Positions 9,697-21,500 of a stretch of DNA of 64,000 bases are shown one piece after another. The position numbers were made by a program, and so were the translations under genes. Under the pieces are notes generated by a model. That model was not told where the DNA came from. It did no database searches and was given only the letters and a program-made list of their open reading frames with translations. Source of the DNA: Sipunculus nudus. Lineage: Eukaryota; Annelida; Sipuncula; Golfingiida; Sipunculidae. The stretch is taken from contig CM049308.1 in NCBI GenBank assembly GCA_026874595.1, positions 47,313,327-47,377,326 on the forward strand, in the 5' to 3' direction. The stretch's first letter is position 1, and every line of letters starts with the position of its first letter.

Positions 9697-12447
9697 AACA
9701 AGGGACCCATGGGTTACAGCGCTCAGCTGTTATATATGATAAAAAATATGATTTTGGAAAGAGGCACATGCTTTTTTTGTGTGGTAATAAATATAAGCAT
9801 TATTATGAGTTGTTGGTGTTTAGCTTATGTATGATTTTGATAGTATCTTTGGAGACAGGGAAGAGGATTGATTTCATTTATTTTATTAACAAATGGAGTG
9901 CTATATATAACTTATAAGCAGCACATATTATAAGGGATTTTTACCATTTATTAAAATTTAATAACAAATATTGGGCCAATATAATTTTTATTAAAAAAAA
10001 AATAATAAGAAAATCAAATGGTTTTTTAAAAATAAAATATAACTGAAATGATTATTGAAATAATATTATAGAATATATTCATGAATGCATTCATGAATAC
10101 ATTTTGAAAGTATCTGCACTGGTATTCAAATACTTTCATTTTTACCTGAATTCCCATTCTTATGCAATAAATTTTTTTAAAGCAGTACATATTCATATTC
10201 GTATTCAAATACATTTTCAAAGCATTCGCACCATGTCTAGTATTTATTCAGTTTTAGCCAAACAAAGATGTTCAGAATCCAGAATATACAAAATTCACAA
10301 ATTTAAATAATGATCATAAGTACCTGGTTTTATGGCTTTTATTTATATTAAAAAAAATAAATGTAATATATTCACTTTGGACTACTTTCACATCAATCTA
10401 CACTCTAGACACAGTAGGAATCTAGATTAATATTATCAACTGCATCTTTGTCTATCATTAATTTCCTTCATATGATCCCTAATGATTAGTAATGAATAAA
10501 ATGATTTATCTTTTATCATTAAAATTTCACTGAAAAATACACTGAAAAAGGTGACTGCATGGTGTTATTTGGAATAACATTGACATTGACATTCTATCCA
10601 TCCATACAAGATTCTTACATCATCAGTAACTGCAAGTTAATTTTCTGTTACTCATCAACTAACAAATTCTATTAATTTTTCTTTAATTTTTTTTTATTTA
10701 ATTTTTTTCTTTAATTTTAATAAAAAACCAATACAAAATTATTAATTTATTGTTTATTGTTATGTTGTTTTTCAATACAACTTCTAGATGAGTTAGGTTG
10801 GACACCTGGATCAACTGTGGCTGGGCATTAGCTGCCTGGCTGCCCCAGTGTATGCTTCGCTCAAGCATGCATAATCTGATGAAAGGTCAACAAGGTCAAC
10901 ATACAGGTGACTGAAGAGGGGCTGGATTAAGCCTGGGACTGACATGGTCTCATATAAACATTAATAAAAGCTATAATATTTGGCCAATTTCTTTCAGCTT
11001 TCAAAACTACAAAGATGAAATCCTTATGTGTGCATGATATGAAAATTATATCAACAGTGCTCTCAGGAAACAAACGTTCCATGGTCAAAGTTGGGCAAAA
11101 TTTAAGGTACTAATTTTATATTTATACTAATAACTTATAAAATTTGTAAAAATTCAGAACTAATTTTTGGTATTCAATTGAATCTTGATTAAATCTTGTT
11201 ACATCCCTGACAAAAAATCTCTAGCTTCAGTAATCCTCTTGTTAAGGGAGTAAATATATTTCTTGATTTTTTAAAAAATGCATTATGTTTGGGCCCATAA
11301 CTTAAAACAATTACGCAATACTGACATCATTTCTGGCATGTGCATAGCGAATGTATAGAAAAATATGTATATTATATATGATCAAAGTCAGATCAGTGGT
11401 TTTGCCTAAAAATATGTATATTATATATGATCAAAGTCAGATCAGTGGTTTTGATATTAGGCAGTCTTACAGTGTAACAATGGGTTTTTAATGGAAAAAA
11501 TTTAGTTTTTCATTAATATTTTGAAGGAATTAAGTCCTAGTGATAAAATTCTTGGCATGGTAGGGGATTTTGGAGACATCTAACTGTATGCTAAATTTAA
11601 GGAACTTAGAGCTGAAGCTGGGGAGCTGAGCTCTAGCAAACTGCCTTACACTAGCTTGATGTAAACTTGATGTGACATGGTGCTTGAAAACTTGAATAAA
11701 ATCTACAGTTTTTGATCAACTGGTTTCAAATTTTTGGTGTTAGCAGACAAAATGCTAACAAAAACATGCTGTGAAAAATTAAATCCACAGTACTTACAGG
11801 GAAAAAATGTGCCATGGTCAAATTTGGGCAAAATTTCAGGTACCAATTTTATATTTTTGCCTATATTTAAAAAAAATTAACAGATTTTAATCTAATTTTT
11901 GGTATACAATTAAATTTTGATCAATTAAAGTTGTATTACTAAAAAAAAGTCCCTACCTTTAACACTTTTGTTCTTAAGTGACCAAATATCTTTCCTGATT
12001 TTTTTATAAAGTCCATTATGTTTGGGCCCATTACTTTTTTAATTAAATAATACTGACTTAATTTCTAGCATGTACATAGGAACTATATAGAGGAATATTT
12101 ATGGTAAATATGGAGAAAACCAGATGAATGGTTTTGATATTAGGCAGTCATGAAGTGTGAAAATAGATTTCTAATAAAAAATTGAGGTTTTTTCCTAATA
12201 TCTCGAAGGAACGAAGTCCTATTGACCCAATTTTCGGCAGGGTAGGAGATTTTTGGGACATCTAACTGTGTGGCAAATTTCAGATTCGTAAGTCCAATGG
12301 TGTTGAAACGTGCCAGTCTTATGGACAGACATCTGGACGGCAAGATGGACAGACGGACGGCAAGACGGATTGCAATACAGACGGACGGACGACGGACAAT
12401 AGACTACTACTATAGCTCAGATGACTTATAGTCAGCTGAGCTAAAAA
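9697..12447 (+). mobile_element. H2 element, longest copy (hairpin-ended, non-autonomous)
   Basis: Begins ACAAGGGACCCATGGGTTA followed by GCTCAGCTG, and ends in a hairpin in which TAGCTCAG pairs with CTGAGCTA, then AAAAA. The 5' GCTCAGCTG is the exact reverse complement of CAGCTGAGC near the 3' end. Just before the terminal hairpin lies a GACG-rich simple stretch (12330-12395), a tetranucleotide tract of the kind known in pearl/DINE-like elements. The body is AT-rich and contains a duplicated segment (AAAATGTGCCATGGTCAAA-type phrases near 11070 and 11805). Partial copies lie at 48403-48780, 50796-52840 and 62653-62963. No protein is encoded. Confidence 0.6.
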
Positions 12448-12928
12448 GGCCGATGCAGGTGGCACCACCAATACCTCAATTTCAGATATGACTCATGTGA
12501 CCAACTTTGGCATAAAATTTGGTGACCACAGATCCAGCCGTTTCTGAGATTGTAATTTTAGTATGCTTTTTTGGACAGATGACTAAGTTCAACTTCCTGC
12601 AACTCGGCCAAAAATCACAGAACTTAAACCATTCGAACAAACTTGAGAGAGATTGTTCCATGAATTATTTCTGTGGAATATCGGACAATTTGGCTGAACA
12701 GTTTTGGAGAAGACAATTTTTAAAGGTTTTTTAGCTTTTTCTCTATAAAATCCAAGAAAATGCAGTTAGCAAAAAAATAAGCAAAATCCGATAGAGTTTT
12801 TAATATGACTAATTTTTTGCATAAAATTTTGTGATGCTAACTGTTGCCGTTTTCAAGATAGTATGGGTTAACGTACAAACAACGGACAACGCCACTTCAT
12901 CGCATAAGCTCACAGGTTCACTAAAAAT
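12448..12928 (+). repeat. H5 module, copy 2
   Basis: Starts GGCCGATGCAGGTGGCACC and ends GGTTAACGTACAAACAACGG...GGTTCACTAAAAAT. It abuts the 3' end of H2 directly. Confidence 0.65.
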
Positions 12929-13507
12929 AAGCTTTTCTGAAAAAAAATATTATACTTTTAAAAAAGTATAACATGGGAACACTGTAATAGATTAAAACCT
13001 AATCTGTCCATCATGTGAAAATAAAAGTGAATATATATATATACAGGGAAAAAATGCTCCAGTCAAAGTTGGGCAAAATTTAAGGTTATACATTTATGCT
13101 CATAACTTAAAAAAAAATTACAAAATTTTGATCTAATTTCTGGTTTACAATTAAAACAAGTGACCCATGGGTCATGACTTTCAGCTGAATTTGACATGTA
13201 CTCAGGTGATACATGTATTTATTATTGATGTTATGATCTTGTTAAACATATTTGTTAAGGAACCTTGAACAATGGGTAGAATGACTTCCAGAGTGTTCAA
13301 AATCATGTTTTTTTTGCCCATAATCCTTAGAAAATAGGTAACTGCAAGAAGACTTTAGTAGGAACTCCCCACATGCTTTGTTAGAAGTTTCTGCATCAAA
13401 CTGCTATGACTTGTGTCGATCTGACTTATAGGGTACTCAAATCATATGACATGGTTTCGCACAGCGCACAGAATATAGGACACAGTGACCTTATTTTGGA
13501 TGTTAAA
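12929..13507. other. AT-rich spacer with an H2-like 5' end
   Basis: A fragment resembling the H2 interior lies at 13040-13150, and a second H2-type 5' end (AACAAGTGACCCATGGGTCA) starts at 13155. The rest is unassigned. A short (AT)n tract lies at 13031-13043. Confidence 0.45.
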
Positions 13508-14999
13508 GGAGACGTCCTATATTCCAGATATACTACATTATTTGTTGTGCAGTTTTCCAGGTATATTACATTATTTGTTGTCCTGTATTCCAGGTATATT
13601 ACATTATTTGTTGTCCTTTATCCCAGATGTGTTACATTAATTGTTGTTCTGTATTCCAGGTATGTTACATTATTTGTTGTCCTGTATTGCAGATATGTTA
13701 GATTATTTGTTGTCCTGTATTCCAGATATGTTACATTATTTGTTGTTCTGTATTCCAGGTATATTACATTTTTTTTGGTCCTGTAATCCAGGTATATTAC
13801 ATTATTTGTTGTCCTTTATCCCAGATATGTTACATTATTTTTTGTTCTGTATTCCAGGAATGTTACATTATTTGTTGTCCTTAATTCCAGATATGTTACA
13901 TTACTTATTGTTCTGTATTCCAGGTATATTACATTTTTTTTTGGTCCTGTAATCCAGGTATATTACATTATTTGTTGTCCTGTATTCAAGATATGTTATA
14001 TTATTTGTTGTTCTGTATTCCAGGTATGTTACATTATTTGTTGTCCTTAATTCCAGATATGTTACATTACTTATTGTTCTGTATTCCAGGTATATTACAT
14101 TTTTTTGGTCCTGTAATCCAGGTATATTACATTATTTGTTGTCCTGTATTCCAGATATGTTGCATTATTTGTTGTTCTGTACTGTATTCCAGGTATGTTA
14201 CATTATTTGTTGTCCTGTATTCCAGGTATATTACATTATTTATTGTCCTGTATTCCAGGCATGGTTCATTATTTGTTGTCCTTTATTCCAGATATGCTAC
14301 TTTACTTGTTGTTCTGTTATCCAGGTATATTACATTTTTTGTTGTCCTGTATTCCAGGTATATTGCATTATTTTTTGTCCTGTATTCCAGATATGTTACA
14401 TTATTAGTTGTTCTGTATGCTAGGTATGTTACATTATTTGATGTTCTGTATGCTAGGTATGTCACACTGTTTGTTTTCCTGCATGCTAGGTTTTTCACAC
14501 TGTATTATCTTGTATGCAAGTAATGGCACACTGTGTGTGTGCATGTAAGCCAGGTATGTTGAACTGTGTGTGCCTGTATTCCAGTTTTATTACACTGTGT
14601 GTTGTCCTGTGTTCCAGATATGTAACATTATTTGTTGTTCTGTATTCCAGGTATATTACATTATTTGTTGTCCTTTTATTCCAGATATGTTACATTATTT
14701 GTTGTTCTCTATTCCAGGTATGTCACACTGTTTGGTTTTCTGCATGCTAGATTTGTCACACTGTGTTATCCTGTATGAACATTGTGTGTGCATGTATGCC
14801 AGGTATGTTGAACTGTGTGTATGTGTGGCTGAATTCAAGTTGCGTTACACTGTGTGTACCTGTATGCCAGGTATGTTACATTATTAATTGGTCTGTATTC
14901 CAGGAATTTTACAATATTTGTTGTCCTATATGCCACATATGTCAGTGTGTTGGCCTGTTTGCCAGCCAAGTTACACAGAGTGATGGTATGTGCGCTAGG
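13508..14999 (+). repeat. 33-bp minisatellite, alpha type
   Basis: Tandem 33-bp units (GTATATTACATTATTTGTTG then TCCTGTATTCCAG), about 27 regular copies to 14410, then more diverged units grading towards the beta type. Each unit is 11 codons without stops, so it reads open in several frames on both strands as an 11-residue repeat; no coding function is inferred. Many units join a pyrimidine-rich TTCCAG directly to GTATGT, resembling an acceptor fused to a donor splice site. The array continues beyond the transposon at 15002-16333. Confidence 0.9.
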
Positions 15000-15001
15000 T
15001 A

Positions 15002-16333
15002 CTGTAGATTCAGATAATATCGTGGGCTTAAAATTTTGTGGTTTTTGTACAAAACGCATATCGTGGGGTATTTGAATTCGTGGAAAGACAAAGAAAACTT
15101 TAGGAAATTATGTTTATTAATACCTCCATTTGCGCAAGGAAGACGAGCCTGACGTACACAGGTGGTTCGGCTTTCATGCTTATCACCTGGTGCGCCTGTA
15201 CCGCGGTCATTCGGGTTAATGTTGAACAAACAAGCTCCGCCCGACCGAGTCTAACAAAGAATTAATCAGCCGTGACCAACACGTGCCGGCCGATACATCT
15301 GCTATTAGTTATAACACCCGATCACACCACATAGACAGAAAACGTAAACCATCACTTAACCAGAGGAAAAATGAAACGGGACCGTCCACATGAAGGTTTT
15401 TAACTCTTTTTTTTTAATCTAGACGGTAGTCACATGTGGCGCCTGTAAATCCCGGACGGGGCGGTGAGACCAGACACGGTTCGTTCGTCATTCATCATGT
15501 CAACTATATTTGGAGATTACAAAGAAATAATTTGCATAATAGTATTCTGTGACGCTTACCTACGCTAAAATATATGTACAACTATCGGCAATATTCGGAA
15601 GAACAATCGCCTGCATATATTATCAATGGCTCACTGTTATGCACGCAACTGTTGTCGCAATATTCGGAATAGGTGTTCTTTCGCGTCCCACGGTAATCGC
15701 GGTAATGCAAAGAGTTTACACGGCCCTTGTCTTTAAGGACAATAGTCTCGTTTAATCTCTATTGAAAGAAGGTTGAAAAGGCCGGTTCCGAAAAAGCCGT
15801 GCCTCGGTAGCTGTAGTTACGAACATTGGAACTTGTGTACCGTTCTTGACGTGTTAGAACTACCGCTTTGCGCGACAGAAATGTGGTTCTGTTCTTGGAT
15901 TTTTCACCCGAAATGTTGAGGAAATGAGGAAATTTTTGGATACGTTTTCAGTTTAAATTACACTTTGATATTGTCTTGCTGTAAACATATCAGGGGGCCG
16001 TGTTTGTTCGATGTTAGGGGAAATAATTTGATTGACAAAAAGAATATTTATAAATCTTATATTTTAATAGTTATTTACGAAAAAGCAATTCGGTGCATTT
16101 AATAAATGTATCAAAGACAATCATAAAACAGTAGTAAACAATTTTTGTATCTTTATTGAAAATCAGCCAGCGGTAACAATTATATATATAAAGTCGACCA
16201 ACAGCTACCGTTAGGATTCCGTATATCCTCCGACCATGTGATTTTTTGATCGTTGGAATCATGAATTCGTGGATTATCTTGATCCACGAAAACCACGAAA
16301 ATAAAATCCCAACTAATATTTCTGATTCTACAG
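15002..16333. mobile_element. TA-flanked inverted-repeat DNA transposon 3, inside the minisatellite
   Basis: The ends are CTGTAGATTCAGA and CTGATTCTACAG (near-perfect inverted repeats of about 12-16 bp), flanked by TA at 15000-15001 and 16334-16335. Removing the insert restores the minisatellite phrase CTAGGTATGTCAC. The 1332-bp body has no recognisable transposase. It is richer in G+C and CpG (15120-15900) than its host array, and its subterminal regions share TCGTGG/CCACGA phrases in inverse orientation. Most likely a non-autonomous Tc1/mariner-pogo-like element. Confidence 0.85.
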
Positions 16334-16335
16334 TA

Positions 16336-17163
16336 TGTCACACTGTTTGTTGACCTGTATTCGAGTTATGTCACTCTTTAATGTTCTGTATGCTATATGT
16401 CACACTGTTTGTTGTTCTGTATGCTAGTTATGTCACATTGTGTTATCATGTATGCTAGGTATGTCACACTGGTTGTTGTCCTGTATGCTAGGTATGTCAC
16501 AGTGTGTCAACCTATATGCTCGGTGTGTCACACTGTTTGTTGTCCTGTTTGCTATGTATTTCACAGTGTGTTATCCTGTATGCCAGGTATGTCACACTGT
16601 TTGTTGTCCTGTTTGCTATGTATTTCACAGTGTGTTATCCTGTATGCCAGGTATGTCACACTATTTGTTGTCCTGTATGCTAGGTATGTCACAGTGTGTT
16701 ATCCTGCATGCTAGGTATGTCACACTGTTTGTTGTCCTTTATGCTAGGTATGTCACAGTGTGTCAACCTGTATGCTAGGTATGTTACACTGTTTGTTATC
16801 CTCTAGGTTAGGTATGTCACAGTGTCTTATCCTGTATGCTAAGTATATCACACTGGTTTTTGTCCTGTATGCTAGGTATGTGACAGTGTCTTATCCTGTA
16901 TGCTAGGTATGTCACACTGGTTGTTGTCCTGTATGCTAGGTATGTCACAGTGTGTTGTCCTGTAGTCTAGTAATGTCACACTGGTTGTTGTCCTGTATGC
17001 TAGGTATGTCACAGTGTGTTATCCTGCATGCTAGGTATGTCACACTGTTTGTTGTCCTCTATGCTAGGTATGTTACAGTGTATTAACCTGTATGCTAGGT
17101 ATGTCACACTGTTTATTTTCCTTTATGCTAGGTATATCACAGTGTGTTATCCTCTATGCTAAG
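16336..17163 (+). repeat. 33/31-bp minisatellite, beta type, left segment
   Basis: Units GTATGTCACACTGTTTGTTG + TCCTGTATGCTAG (33 bp) often alternate with GTATGTCACAGTGTGTTATC + CTGTATGCTAG (31 bp), making a 64-bp dimer. About 25 units. The array continues at 23585 after the BEL/Pao insertion. Confidence 0.9.
17159..17163. repeat. Target-site duplication CTAAG, left
   Basis: Five bases repeated at 23585-23589, directly outside the two BEL/Pao LTRs and inside the minisatellite. Confidence 0.9.
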
Positions 17164-17420
17164 TGTAAGGGCTAGAAACCCATGACCGTCCTGTGCTGCC
17201 CCCTATGGTACGCTATAAGAACTAACCGCTGTATTTAAATATGAGGACTAATTTTTCTGATACACCACAGCGTTCATCCGGGTACTTTGCGAGTGTTTTT
17301 GAGGTTGTTTTGATGGTCTTCGCACTGTGTTTACCTCTTAAACTCTTGTTTTTGAGCGTAAATAAAGACTTTATCACCAGAACTTAGTCGGTTTTCGATT
17401 CCGGACATACGAAACCCACA
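17164..17420 (+). repeat. 5' LTR of the BEL/Pao element
   Basis: 257 bp, TGTAAGGGCTAG...GAAACCCACA. It carries a TATTTAAATA box-like stretch near 17232 and AATAAA near 17360. It is identical to the 3' LTR except at one base. Confidence 0.95.
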
Positions 17421-17445
17421 TAGTAAACACATTAGACCACTTGTC

Positions 17446-18522
17446 ATGTCGGATACAGAGCAAGACGTCCGGCCGGAGGACAGTGCCTCGCAAGTATTGG
17501 TATCACCGTCACATGTAAGTACGTTGTCAAATGCAAGTCAAACTTCGCTTACGCCTGTAGACCTACGTATGAAAGAAGAAGCCAAAATGGCGGCCCTCCA
17601 GGCTCGAGTCCGAGTCTTAAAAGAAAAACAGGCGTTAGAAAGGCGTGTTCATGAGTTAAAACAACAGACTGAATTATTAAATATAGAGGCCGAACTACAA
17701 GCCTCGTCGGCCAAGGCCAAAGTATACAAAGACTATGAAACTATGCCTATCCCTGTGGACATTGATAATACAGGCCTAGCACCTCATGTTAATATTGAAA
17801 ATGATAAGTTTGTACAGGCTTCTACTCCTGATGCTACCTTGCCATATGGAGAAATCAGTAAAGAGGCTGCCCCTACTCCTAATGTTAGTGTAGACTTTAA
17901 AGTGCATAAAACAGGATTAAATCCGAATGCTGAGACATATACCAGTAGGCCTAAGCCAGAATGTAAGCTGTCAACAGAGGACATAGAATCTAAGCCAGCC
18001 CTACAGCCAGTACAGGTACAGGGTGCTACTGCGATAAATAGTGATAATCACTTGAGTGAGTTATTACAAAGACAGAATAAAATCTCAGAAATGTTAGTTG
18101 AACAGCAAATAAAATCATCACTCCCTAAATGTGAAATACAGACATTTGATGGCAAGCTGCAGAATTATAGACAGTTTATATCTGCTTTTGAACATAACAT
18201 AGGCTCAGTTGCAACAAATAATAGCGACAAACTTCAGCTGTTATGGCAGTATACTACTGGTAGAGCTAAACAGATAGTGAAAGGATGCATGGGTAGACAC
18301 CCAGACATAGGGTACGCAGAGGCCAGAAAAGAATTGGAAGAAGAATTTGGTGACGATTATCAAATAGCTCAAGCTTATAAGGAAGAAATTGATCAAATTG
18401 AGCCAATCAGAAAAGAGGATAAACAGAAGCTGAAAAATCTGTTGACGTTTGTAACTGTTGCACCTATGCTTATAAGATCAAAGAATATCAGAAAAGAATC
18501 GCTGTTTTCGCTGATTTTGTGA
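17446..18522 (+). CDS. gag: BEL/Pao gag part
   Basis: A 358-residue frame beginning 25 bases after the 5' LTR. Residues about 40-95 are rich in Lys, Glu, Leu and Ala with heptad-like spacing and should form a coiled coil, as is usual for gag assembly regions. Residues about 225-345 resemble the DUF1759 capsid-like domain of BEL/Pao gag (TFDGKLQNYRQFISAF, then LLWQYTTGRAKQIVKG). In this family gag makes the particle shell that packages element RNA in the cytoplasm. The start is the first ATG after the LTR. The zinc knuckles that normally follow are in the next part. Confidence 0.85.
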   Translation: MSDTEQDVRPEDSASQVLVSPSHVSTLSNASQTSLTPVDLRMKEEAKMAALQARVRVLKEKQALERRVHELKQQTELLNIEAELQASSAKAKVYKDYETMPIPVDIDNTGLAPHVNIENDKFVQASTPDATLPYGEISKEAAPTPNVSVDFKVHKTGLNPNAETYTSRPKPECKLSTEDIESKPALQPVQVQGATAINSDNHLSELLQRQNKISEMLVEQQIKSSLPKCEIQTFDGKLQNYRQFISAFEHNIGSVATNNSDKLQLLWQYTTGRAKQIVKGCMGRHPDIGYAEARKELEEEFGDDYQIAQAYKEEIDQIEPIRKEDKQKLKNLLTFVTVAPMLIRSKNIRKESLFSLIL

Positions 18523-21500
18523 GCTTCTTGAAGGAGCAGATCCGGATAATAACGGATTGTGTTTATGGGAACATATCAGATGTTCCTAAGCAAACATCCA
18601 GTCTTAAAGATACACGATCAGTGAAACCAAATTATGAAAGAAAGCCTAAAGGAGCCAGTTTTGTCACAAATGTACAGGCTACAAATAAATCTGTTTCACC
18701 TCTCACAGGACTGTCTGTAAAGTGTGCTCTGGAAAAACCATGTATATATTGTGGAGATAACCATGCTATGGAATCTTGTGAAAAACTGAGATGCAAGTCA
18801 CATGCAGATAAGCTACAGTTCCTGAAATCAAAGGGATTGTGTTTCCGTTGTTTAAATAGATTACACATGAGTAAAGACTGTATAAATCCGAGACTACAGT
18901 GTTCATTGTGCAATTATAAACACCCAACTGTGTTGCATATTGACAGAAATTATTTAGCCTCTGTTCCAGAAGGTACCAGAAATACCAGTGTAGTAGAAAA
19001 TCTAGAGCAAGTGAGATCTACCTGCACATCTGCAAAGCAAGACTTCGCTGATGATGTCAAGACAAGCAAAGGTGCTCTGTTTATAGTGCCGGTTCAAGTT
19101 CGAGCGAACAATGGTGAACGGTCAATTCGTACATATGCCTTCCTGGACAATGGAAGCACAGACACATTCATTACTGAAAAACTGACCAAAGCACTGAACC
19201 TGAATGGTAGAAGCACCAAAATCATGTTGCGTACTTTAAGAAACACAGAGCTCGTGGAAAGCCAAGCCATTACAGGGCTCGAAATTTCTGATTTGGATGG
19301 TGACAATGTTGTCAGTGTGCCAAAGGCTTACACCCAATTGGAACTACCTGTCAGTCGATCTGATATAACTATGCAGCAGGACATTGAGAAATATTCGTAT
19401 CTGAAAGATATCAGTTTACCATGTCTGGACTCTGATGTTGACCTTTTGATTGGAAGTAACGTGCCTCTGGCAATGGAACCTTGGCAGGTGATAAAGAGCC
19501 AAGATAATGGCCCATATGCCGTTAAAACTAGTTTAGGATGGGCTATAAATGGACCATTAGATTGCGCAGCCAGTTACGTTAGCTCAGATCAGGATGCACC
19601 TAGAGTCCTTATGAATCGTATTAGTGTTGATCATGTTTTGGAGCAACAGTTGATAAACCAGTATAATCATGACTTCAGTGAGCGAATCTCGGATGATATT
19701 CCAGAAAAATCGAGAGAGGATCAAAAGTTTCTCCAAATGATGAATGATTCAGTTACTGTGAATCAGGGACATTACCAGACTTGCTTACCACTTCGATCCG
19801 CTTCTGTCAACATGCCGGACAACCGTTCAATGGCGGAACAAAGTGTGTTGAACCTGAAAAGAAGGCTATTCAAGAACACAACAGTTTATTCAGAATACAA
19901 CAAGTTTGTGTCCAATATGCTGGAAAATGGTTACGCGGAAGAAGTGCCGGAAGCTGAGCTTGAACGCAAAGATGGTAAAGTGTGGTACATACCACATCAC
20001 TGCGTGTATCACCCCAGAAAGAAGAAAATTTGCGTTGTTTTCAATTGCGCCGCAAAGTTTCATGGAGTTTCTCTCAACGATAGCCTCTTACAGGGGCCGG
20101 ATCTTACAAATAGCTTGATAGGAGTGCTTCTCCGTTTCCGACAGGAACCAGTTGCCTTTATGGCAGATGTACAATCTATGTTTTACCAAGTGAAAGTGGA
20201 TCCCGAAGATTGTGACCTTTTGAGATATCTTTGGTATCCGAGCGGAGATCTGACTCTTCCTCCTAAAGACTACCGCATGTTAGTTCACCTTTTCGGTGCC
20301 GTGTCATCCCCCAGCTGCGCTAATTTCGCTCTGAGAAAGACAGCTGACGATAACAAAGGTCATGACCCTGAGGTGGCCAGCACCATAAAGCACAATTTTT
20401 ACGTGGACGATTGCTTGAAGTCGGTGGCAACCGAGGAGCGAGCTACAGAGTTGATTGTTAATCTGAAAGATGTTTGCGCCAAGGGAGGTTTCCACCTAAC
20501 CAAGTGGGTATGCAACAAACCAGTGAGTCTACGGCCCTTATCTGGTGAAGAATGTGATACGGAGGAAAGGAATCTTGACTTAGATCATGAGTTACGCATA
20601 GAAAGAGCCCTGGGTGTTGAGTGGAGCGTGCAGTCAGATAAGTTTCAGTTTCGCATTTTGATTAGTGATAGACCATCAACCAGAAGAGGAATCTTGTCTA
20701 TCGTGAGTTCAATCTACGACCCCCTTGGGTTTCTTGCGCCGTTTACCCTGCTAGCTAAGCGAATCCTACAAGACTTGTGCAAGTCCAAGTTTGCTTGGGA
20801 TGAGGAGATCCCTTCGACTTACCTTCAGTTGTGGTACAGGTGGCTCACAGAGCTTCCCTTGCTACAGGACTTTGATGTGGACAGGTGTCTCCAGCCAACA
20901 CCAAATGACTTCGGAACAATTCGAACAGTGCAGATGCATCACTTTGCTGATGCCAGTGAATTAGCCTACGGTACTGTTAGCTACCTTCGTTTCGTTAGTG
21001 ACACAGGGAAGGTACATTGTGCCTTTCTTACAGGAAAGTCCAGAGTGGCACCGCTCAAACAGATAACCATTCCTAGAATGGAACTCGCCGCTGCTACTCT
21101 TTCGGTTCGCGTCAATACCATGTTGAGAAAAGAACTTGAGATTGACATCGATGAGACACACTTCTGGACAGACAGCCAGTCTGTTCTTTGTTACATCAGT
21201 AGTGAGACTGCAAGGTTTAAAACCTTTGTCGCCAATCGGGTTTCGGTGATCCGCGATGGTTCCCAGCCCAGTGAATGGAAATTCGTTGAATCAGCCTCTA
21301 ATCCTGCTGACGACGCCTCTAGAGGTCTTCATGCTCAAACACTCGTCAGTAACCACAGATGGATAAAGGGGCCGGACTTCCTGTGGAAAACAGATATAGA
21401 TCAGTCTACTACCCTCAGACCAGATACTTGTATTCGAGATGATGACCCAGAAGTCCGCAAAGTCAAAGTGTCATCAGTCGTTGTCGGTTCTTCCAATGAC

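Noticed and set aside
13406-14523. Long open frames (126-183 codons) with 11-residue repeats
   Set aside because: They are produced by stop-free 33-bp tandem DNA, are open in several frames and on both strands, and have no start context or homology.
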